Shown here: positions 58,113-64,000 of the stretch, piece after piece
Position numbering within the stretch: position 1 is the stretch's first letter
Layout of the letters: each line of letters starts with the position of its first letter
NCBI GenBank assembly: GCA_015064285.1
Contig: SVSN01000001.1
Location: 1 to 64,000, forward strand
Direction of reading: 5' to 3'
DNA from: Oscillospiraceae bacterium
Lineage (GTDB): Bacteria; Bacillota; Clostridia; Oscillospirales; CAG-272
DNA length: 64,000 bases
Position numbers and translations under genes: made by a program
The notes under the pieces: generated by a model
The model's database searches: none
Seen by the model: the letters and a program-made list of their open reading frames with translations, nothing else
Told to the model about the DNA's origin: nothing

Positions 58113-59186
58113 ATGAAAATCCGTGAAAACTGCAAATATGCTATCGTAGTTCCCACCTCTATGGGTGTTCGTATCTGCCCCATGCACGGTCAGCCCGTTG
58201 CCTCCAGCGACAATTTCTTCATGCAGGCTACCAGTGCCGAATCCAATGTGCTGTCCATCGCTTCTTATCTGGGTATGCCCACCAAGGTTCTGACCACCTT
58301 CGTGAAGGACAGCCCCATTGCTGATTTCATCAAGCGTAATCTCCGTTCCCGCGGTATCGATTACGAAGGTGCTGAAGTGGAACAGGGCGGCCCCTGGGGG
58401 TACCGTCACCAGTTCAACATCGCTGACAGCGGGTATGGTTCCCGCGGCCCCCGTGTATGCAACGACAGAGCAGGGGAAGTCGGCCGTACCCTGAACATCA
58501 AGGACTTTGACGTTGACCGTATCTTCGGCGAAGAAGGCGTACAGATCCTGCACCTGTCCGGTCTGATCGGCGCACTGTCTCCGGAAACCAGTGTGTTCTG
58601 TCAGGAACTGGCAAGAGCCGCCAAGAAGTACGGCACCCTGATCTCCTTTGACCTGAACTACCGCGCTTCCTTCTGGAAGGACAGAGAAGACGAGCTGCGC
58701 GCCATCTTTACCGAAATCGCTTCTCTTGCCGACATTCTGGTGGGCAATGAAGAAGACTTCCAGCTGGCTCTGGGCATGAAGGGTCCCGAAGCGGGCGGTA
58801 AGGATCTCTCTTCCAAGATCGCTTCCTTCCAGGAAATGATCGGTGAAGTGAAGAAAGCATATCCCAACGCATCCGTATTCGGCACCACCCTGCGGCAGGT
58901 TGTCAATGTAAACGAACACATCTGGGGTGCTATCATTCTGGCGGAAGACGGCTGGCATATCGCAGAACCCAGACCCATTCATGTTCTGGACAGAATCGGC
59001 GGCGGCGACGGCTTCGTAGGCGGTATGCTGTACGCTATCCTGAAGGGCTGGGAAGCAGAAAAGTGGGTACAGTTCGGCTGGGCATCCGGCGCGCTGGCAA
59101 CCACCTTCCTGACCGACTACGCACAGCCTGCCGACGAAGAAATGATCTGGTCCGTATGGGGCGGCAACGCACGGGTCAAGAGATAA
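58113..59186 (+). CDS. PfkB-family carbohydrate kinase
   Basis: LISFDLNYRASFWKDREDELRAIFTEIASLADILVGNEEDF, DRIGGGDGFVGGMLYAIL. Confidence 0.92.
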   Translation: MKIRENCKYAIVVPTSMGVRICPMHGQPVASSDNFFMQATSAESNVLSIASYLGMPTKVLTTFVKDSPIADFIKRNLRSRGIDYEGAEVEQGGPWGYRHQFNIADSGYGSRGPRVCNDRAGEVGRTLNIKDFDVDRIFGEEGVQILHLSGLIGALSPETSVFCQELARAAKKYGTLISFDLNYRASFWKDREDELRAIFTEIASLADILVGNEEDFQLALGMKGPEAGGKDLSSKIASFQEMIGEVKKAYPNASVFGTTLRQVVNVNEHIWGAIILAEDGWHIAEPRPIHVLDRIGGGDGFVGGMLYAILKGWEAEKWVQFGWASGALATTFLTDYAQPADEEMIWSVWGGNARVKR

Positions 59187-59217
59187 GTATTCCGGTCTGA
59201 TAAAGGAATAGAACTGT

Positions 59218-60186
59218 ATGGATTTTCTGTTCTTGATGATCGCCTGCCTGTTTTTCTCGGTGCAGTTCATTTTTCAGAAATGTTTCCAGAAAAACACCAA
59301 AGGCGGGTACGGGATTACCGTCTGGAATCAGTTTCATATTTATATTTTCATGGGGGTGTATCTGCTTCTGACCAGTGATACCCCCATGCAGACCACCCTG
59401 ACATCCCTTCTGCTGTCTGTGGGATATGCAGTCTCCGGGCTGACATCCTCCACCGGCTCACTCTTCGCCATGCGGTACGGAAAAATGTCTTCTGTGACGA
59501 CTTTCTGTCTGCTGGGCGGTATGATCCTGCCTTTTGTGTACGGTGTGCTGTTTCTGCATGAGGAAGTCACCCTGTGGAAAGTACTGGGGATTCTTGTTCT
59601 CACCGGTTCCATGCTGCCGTCTCTGTTCGAAAAAGATCCTTCCGGCGCAGAGCGGACAAAAGGGGACAGAGTGAAGTATTTCATCTTCTGCATGATGACC
59701 TTCTGCGGAAACGGTATGGTCAGCGTGATCTCCAAAGCACACCAGATTTCCGACAATGCTATGCGCCTGCCGGGAGGAGAAGTGGATACAGACGGTTTTG
59801 TTCTGCAGAATGCACTGGTCTGCCTGGTGATTGCTTTCGGGATTCTGCTTGTGCGTACTGTTATGGCTGCCGGAAATGGGGATAAAACCCCGGTGCGGTC
59901 TGTGTACTATGAGATCGGGAAAAATAAAATGGTGCCGAAGCTGTTTGTGCTGCTGCTGGCGCTGACCGCAGGGTATGCCGTGTGCAATGCCGTGGGGAAT
60001 ATCTTCTCCCTGCGCTGCGCCATGACCATGGATTCATCCATTCAGTTCCCGATGCTGTCCGGCGTTGTGATTTTCATGACGGCAGTGTTCGGATGGCTGT
60101 TTTTCCGGGAGAAGATCGGAAAATCGAATCTGCTCAGTCTGACGCTGACACTGATCGGGATCAGCCTTTTCATGATTCCCGTATAA
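59218..60186 (+). CDS. DMT/EamA-type transporter
   Basis: About 9-10 hydrophobic segments in two homologous halves; LNxxxFxREKIGKSNLLSLTLTLIGISLFMIPV C-terminus. Confidence 0.75.
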   Translation: MDFLFLMIACLFFSVQFIFQKCFQKNTKGGYGITVWNQFHIYIFMGVYLLLTSDTPMQTTLTSLLLSVGYAVSGLTSSTGSLFAMRYGKMSSVTTFCLLGGMILPFVYGVLFLHEEVTLWKVLGILVLTGSMLPSLFEKDPSGAERTKGDRVKYFIFCMMTFCGNGMVSVISKAHQISDNAMRLPGGEVDTDGFVLQNALVCLVIAFGILLVRTVMAAGNGDKTPVRSVYYEIGKNKMVPKLFVLLLALTAGYAVCNAVGNIFSLRCAMTMDSSIQFPMLSGVVIFMTAVFGWLFFREKIGKSNLLSLTLTLIGISLFMIPV

Positions 60187-60201
60187 TCGGAGGAAAACAG
60201 G

Positions 60202-61113
60202 ATGACGAATGAAAAATATGCGGCTGTGTACGCCCATGCGCTGGAGATTGCGGAAAAGACCGGCTTTACGGCAGAACAGATCGGCGAGCTGGCTCCTGCC
60301 ATGACGATGGTACTGGAAAAGGCACCGGAACCGTTTGAAGCTCTGGAAAAAGCCATGCTGGAAGGGCAAGACAACGCCGATATGGTGTACGCCCTGACCC
60401 GTCCGCTGGGACTGGAAGACGATTTCGGTATGCTGGCTGTGTGTCTGCTGCTGACCCATGCGTCCCATGAACTGTACCGTAAGAAGGGAATCGCAGAAGA
60501 CATTTATGTGGATTCCATGAAGGATATCCGTGTATGGACCGGAACCTGTATCGACAACCGGCAGCATCTGGGCGTGTACCAGTACGGCTGGATCCGCAAC
60601 TTTTACAAAGCAGATATCGTTCGCCTAGGCCGGCTGGAATTCCATATTGTCCCGTATACCCACGATGAACCCTATACAGCCTGCGGCGTCACGGTGAAAA
60701 AGGGCGATCCCGTCATCAATACCCATATTCCCGCCGACGGTCATATGGAGCCGGAAGATGTCCGGGACGCTTTCCGGAAAGCATACCGTTATTTCGGAAA
60801 AACAGGGATTACCCCCATCGTGTGTCATTCCTGGCTGCTGTACCCGAAAAACCGGCTGTTCTGCAAACCGGAATCCCGGATGGCAGCATTCCTGGATACC
60901 TTTACCATTCTGGAAAGCAAAGATATTCCAAACAGCGGCGATCTGTGGCGCGTGTTCGGTCATCGTCCCACCTATGAACCGGATTCTCTTCCGGACGACA
61001 CACCTCTGCGGCGTCAGCTGAAGGAGCATCTGAAAAACGGCGGTACGATGGGCGAAGGCTACGGCATCTTCCTGCATGACGGTGAAAAGCGTGTGGACGG
61101 CCCCATGGCATAA
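60202..61113 (+). CDS. Acyltransferase-domain (GNAT-like) protein, hypothetical
   Basis: HIPADGHMEPEDVRDAFRKAYRYF, VCHSWLLYPKN, SRMAAFLDTFTIL pattern typical of the two-domain acyltransferase-like family. Confidence 0.6.
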   Translation: MTNEKYAAVYAHALEIAEKTGFTAEQIGELAPAMTMVLEKAPEPFEALEKAMLEGQDNADMVYALTRPLGLEDDFGMLAVCLLLTHASHELYRKKGIAEDIYVDSMKDIRVWTGTCIDNRQHLGVYQYGWIRNFYKADIVRLGRLEFHIVPYTHDEPYTACGVTVKKGDPVINTHIPADGHMEPEDVRDAFRKAYRYFGKTGITPIVCHSWLLYPKNRLFCKPESRMAAFLDTFTILESKDIPNSGDLWRVFGHRPTYEPDSLPDDTPLRRQLKEHLKNGGTMGEGYGIFLHDGEKRVDGPMA

Positions 61114-61137
61114 ATTACAGCCCCTTATGGAGATTTT

Positions 61138-62094
61138 ATGAAAATTGTTGTATTGGATGGATTTGCCGTAAACCCCGGGGATCTGACCTGGAATTTCCTG
61201 GAAAAATACGGAGAAGCGGCAGTCTATGATAAAACCCCCAACGAACAGGCAGCGGCAGTGATCGGAGATGCCGAAGTGGTGTTTACCAACCGTGTGAAAA
61301 TCACGGAAGAAGTGCTGAAGGCCTGTCCCAACGTAAAATATGTTTCCGCACTGGGTACCGGGTATGATATGATCGATGTCAAAGCATGCCGTGCCCATGG
61401 CGTGGAAGTGTGCAATGTTCCCGGGTATTCCACCATGTCTGTTGCCCAGCATGCGTTCACCCTGCTTCTGTCTTTTGCAGCAGATCTGGAAGGACTCTGC
61501 GGCATTGTAAAGGACGGTATGTGGACCGGCATTCCCGGATTTCAGTACCAGAAAGTCCGCTTTATTGAGCTGGCCGACAAAACCGTGGGCATTTACGGCT
61601 GCGGTGCCATCGGGAAAGCTTTCGGCAGAATGTGCCAGGCATTCGGCATGAACGTGCTGGCTACCAGACGATCCAAAACCGAAGGGGAAGAAGACGGCAT
61701 CACGTATGTCACCCCCGAAGAACTGCTGGAAAGAGCGGATTATATTTCCTTCCATTGTCCTCTGACCGATGAAACCCGCGGTATGGTAAACCGGGAATTC
61801 ATTACCGGAATGAAAGACGGTGCTGTGATCATCAATACTTCCCGTGGTGCCGTACTGAACGAAGCCGACGTAGCCGAAGCGCTGCACAGCGGCAAACTGG
61901 GCGGTGCCGGGCTGGATGTTCTGGCTGTGGAACCGGCTGATCCTGAGAATCCTCTGCTGACCGCGCCGAACTGCCGGATCACACCCCACAGCGCATGGAC
62001 TTCCAGAGAAGCAAGACTCCGCCTGCTGGACGTACTGGACGCTAACCTGGGTTCCTTTGTGTGCTCCGGGCAGGGTATAAACCGGGTATTCTGA
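61138..62094 (+). CDS. D-2-hydroxyacid dehydrogenase
   Basis: LGTGYDMIDVKACRAHGVEVCNVPGYSTMSVAQHAFTLLL, VGIYGCGAIGKAFGRMCQAFGMNVLATRRS, NTSRGAVLNEADVAEAL, ITPHSAWTSREAR. Confidence 0.96.
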   Translation: MKIVVLDGFAVNPGDLTWNFLEKYGEAAVYDKTPNEQAAAVIGDAEVVFTNRVKITEEVLKACPNVKYVSALGTGYDMIDVKACRAHGVEVCNVPGYSTMSVAQHAFTLLLSFAADLEGLCGIVKDGMWTGIPGFQYQKVRFIELADKTVGIYGCGAIGKAFGRMCQAFGMNVLATRRSKTEGEEDGITYVTPEELLERADYISFHCPLTDETRGMVNREFITGMKDGAVIINTSRGAVLNEADVAEALHSGKLGGAGLDVLAVEPADPENPLLTAPNCRITPHSAWTSREARLRLLDVLDANLGSFVCSGQGINRVF

Positions 62095-62100
62095 GATAAA

Positions 62101-62146
62101 AAATCTCTCCTTCTCCGTGCAGAACGGTCCGGGAGAGATTTTTTTC
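62101..62146 (+). terminator. Intrinsic terminator
   Basis: AAATCTCTCC ... GGGAGAGATTTTTTT. Confidence 0.85.
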
Positions 62147-62219
62147 ATATACCACCGAACCTTTTCCCCTTTTTGCGACTATATGGGTGTATCGATACAA
62201 AGAAACAGGAGAAGAAAAC

Positions 62220-63800
62220 ATGGATCCTATGGAGCCGCTGCTTGCGTATACAGACGAAATCTGGAAGCTGGCCTTTGCCCGGTGCGGCAATACTGCCGAT
62301 GCGGACGACCTGACCCAGGAAACCTATCTGGCAGCCCTTGTTGCGATCCGGCGGGGCAGGGAAATCCGCTATCCCAGAACCTGGCTGGCAAATACCCTGA
62401 TGCATTTGTGGAACAGCCGCCTGCGGGAAAAATACCGTATGGTCACGGTCAGCTATGGTGTGGATTTCCCGGAGGTGGCAGAAGATACTGTCATTGAACC
62501 GGAGGAAGAAACCAGTCTGCGCACCCATATTGCCTCCCTGACAAAACTGTACCGGGATGTGATCGTGCTCCATTACATCGGCGGCCTGACGGTGGAACAG
62601 ATTGCAGAAAGTCTGGATATCCCGGCAGGCACAGTCAAACGCCGGCTCCATGACGGACGGGAGAAAATACGAAAGGGGAAAGAAAAGATGAAAAACGAAG
62701 AACTGGAACGGATCACCCCCATGTGTGTCAGCCTGAGCTGGAACGGCAGTATGAACAGTACGGAAGTGTTCCACTTTGCCGAAGGAAACCTGGTACAGCA
62801 GATTCTGGCGGCGGCCTATGAGAAACCCCTGACCGACGGGGAAATTGCGGAAAAAATCGACATTCCGGTATACTATATCGAAGATCTGCTGGAAAAAGCG
62901 GTGGATCTGGAAATCATGGTGAAAACGGATGCCGGACGATACTATACGGATGCGTGTCTGTCTACAACGGATGACTGGGAGACAAGCTGGTACGGCTGTC
63001 ATCAACTGGTGGAGTCGCATCTGGGAGCCTATACCGATTGTCTGTACCGGGTGAAGGAGGCAGTAGAAAAACTTTCGTGGTATGGGGAACTGAACCATAG
63101 ACAGCAGTGGAAGCTGAAACGCTTTGCTTTTCTGGAAACGGTTCAGCGAGCCAAGAATAACAGTATGGAAACCGAGAAACTGGAACGTCCGAAACGGAAA
63201 GATGGCGGAAACTGGATTCTGATCGGCGGAGTCTGGCCTCTTGGATATGTGACGCCTTTTCGGGATTTGAATATGGGAGGACACAGGAGCTCCGGGGATG
63301 ATGGATATCATTTGCATGAATTTGATACGAGCATCTGGGACAATGGTTTCCGTTGTCGGAATATCGACTGGGTGAAGTATGTCTCCCGTCTGTTGTACGC
63401 CGTACATACCGGAAAAGACCCCATCGAGCTCGGATGCCCGGCAGACATGATCGAATCCATGGACTACTTCACCGATGCCGGACTTTTTACCATGGAAAAC
63501 GGCACGCGGAAAGTGGATATCCCGGTTGTAAACGGCGAACAGTGGCGGGAGCTGATGATCGATCTCTGCGGCAGAGAAGCGGATTTTCTGCGGACACAGA
63601 CAGAACCCTTTATCAGGGAATGGCTGGCAGCCTGCAGCAATGGATTGCCGTCCCACCTGCGGGAGAAATACCGTATCCAGTGGCTCGGCCTTATGCTGGC
63701 GTATTACGAACCGGCAGTATATGGAATCCTGTACGACAAAGGCATCCACCTGCAGGGCGTGGATTTCTGCTGCCCTCCGGCGGTGCTTGTCATCGAATAA
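62220..63800 (+). CDS. ECF-type sigma factor with about 350-aa C-terminal extension
   Basis: Sigma2 EIWKLAFARCGNTADADDLTQETYLAALVAI; sigma4 KLYRDVIVLHYIGGLTVEQIAESLDIPAGTVKRRLHDGREKI; extension contains a second HTH-like LTDGEIAEKIDIPVYYIEDLLEKAVDLEIMVKTDAGRYY. Confidence 0.85.
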   Translation: MDPMEPLLAYTDEIWKLAFARCGNTADADDLTQETYLAALVAIRRGREIRYPRTWLANTLMHLWNSRLREKYRMVTVSYGVDFPEVAEDTVIEPEEETSLRTHIASLTKLYRDVIVLHYIGGLTVEQIAESLDIPAGTVKRRLHDGREKIRKGKEKMKNEELERITPMCVSLSWNGSMNSTEVFHFAEGNLVQQILAAAYEKPLTDGEIAEKIDIPVYYIEDLLEKAVDLEIMVKTDAGRYYTDACLSTTDDWETSWYGCHQLVESHLGAYTDCLYRVKEAVEKLSWYGELNHRQQWKLKRFAFLETVQRAKNNSMETEKLERPKRKDGGNWILIGGVWPLGYVTPFRDLNMGGHRSSGDDGYHLHEFDTSIWDNGFRCRNIDWVKYVSRLLYAVHTGKDPIELGCPADMIESMDYFTDAGLFTMENGTRKVDIPVVNGEQWRELMIDLCGREADFLRTQTEPFIREWLAACSNGLPSHLREKYRIQWLGLMLAYYEPAVYGILYDKGIHLQGVDFCCPPAVLVIE

Positions 63801-63807
63801 GCAAAAA

Positions 63808-63848
63808 GATCCCCCGATATGCCAAAACGGTATACCGGGGGAATCTTA
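63808..63848. terminator. Terminator hairpin between convergent genes
   Basis: GATCCCCCGATATGCC ... GGTATACCGGGGGAATC. Confidence 0.75.
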
Positions 63849-63861
63849 TGTCTGTGTGGGA

Positions 63862-64000
63862 TTATTCTTCTGCAAAGAACAGAGCTTCTACATCTTCGTA
63901 ATGCTTGAGAACGGCTTTTTCATTCTTCTGGTAATGAGAAGTGATATCGGTGGATTTATCCTGACCGATCAGGTTCTGGAGATAGAAGGAACAGCCCTTC
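63862..64000 (-). CDS. C-terminal fragment of a CDS cut by the window edge, product unknown
   Basis: Reverse translation ...KGCSFYLQNLIGQDKSTDITSHYQKNEKAVLKHYEDVEALFFAEE*; preceded downstream by a terminator hairpin. Confidence 0.65.
   Translation of the reverse strand, partial: KGCSFYLQNLIGQDKSTDITSHYQKNEKAVLKHYEDVEALFFAEE

Noticed and set aside
1-64000. CRISPR arrays, rRNA, tRNA, prophage, toxin-antitoxin or restriction systems
   Set aside because: No regularly spaced repeats, RNA-gene sequences or characteristic proteins were recognised in the window.

Overview
64-kb chromosomal window from a Firmicutes/Clostridia-type (probably Oscillospiraceae-like gut) bacterium. It is mostly densely packed metabolic and housekeeping genes. 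Recognisable blocks are: (i) the conserved holB-ricT-ferredoxin-trmN6-rsmI...metG-tatD neighbourhood, with a sugar isomerase/sulfatase/nagA module between rsmI and metG; (ii) glpK and an aldo/keto reductase; (iii) an ABC-F gene with a leader; (iv) an ECF sigma/anti-sigma pair; (v) icd and acn; (vi) an XRE-cupin-AMP-ligase fusion; (vii) PFOR; (viii) a B12-riboswitch transport pair; (ix) a purE-M-N-O-(AICARFT)-D-L operon with a ZTP-type riboswitch; (x) gnd and a pfkB-family kinase. I saw no rRNA, tRNA, CRISPR array, prophage or transposase gene. The most interesting items are: a 254-bp element present twice (33217-33470 and 57830-58083) with matching terminal inverted repeats, 10-12 bp flanking duplications, a sequence-variable but hairpin-preserving segment, and the same placement 14-15 nt upstream of a Shine-Dalgarno; a complete ribosome-mediated attenuator in front of the ABC-F gene (3-codon uORF MHI*); a T-box leader in front of an XRE-cupin-acyl-CoA ligase fusion; and a 1304-aa surface protein with an isolated, degenerate kinase N-lobe joined to PASTA and Ig-like repeats. 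All homology statements come from reading motifs; no searches or folding programs were run.
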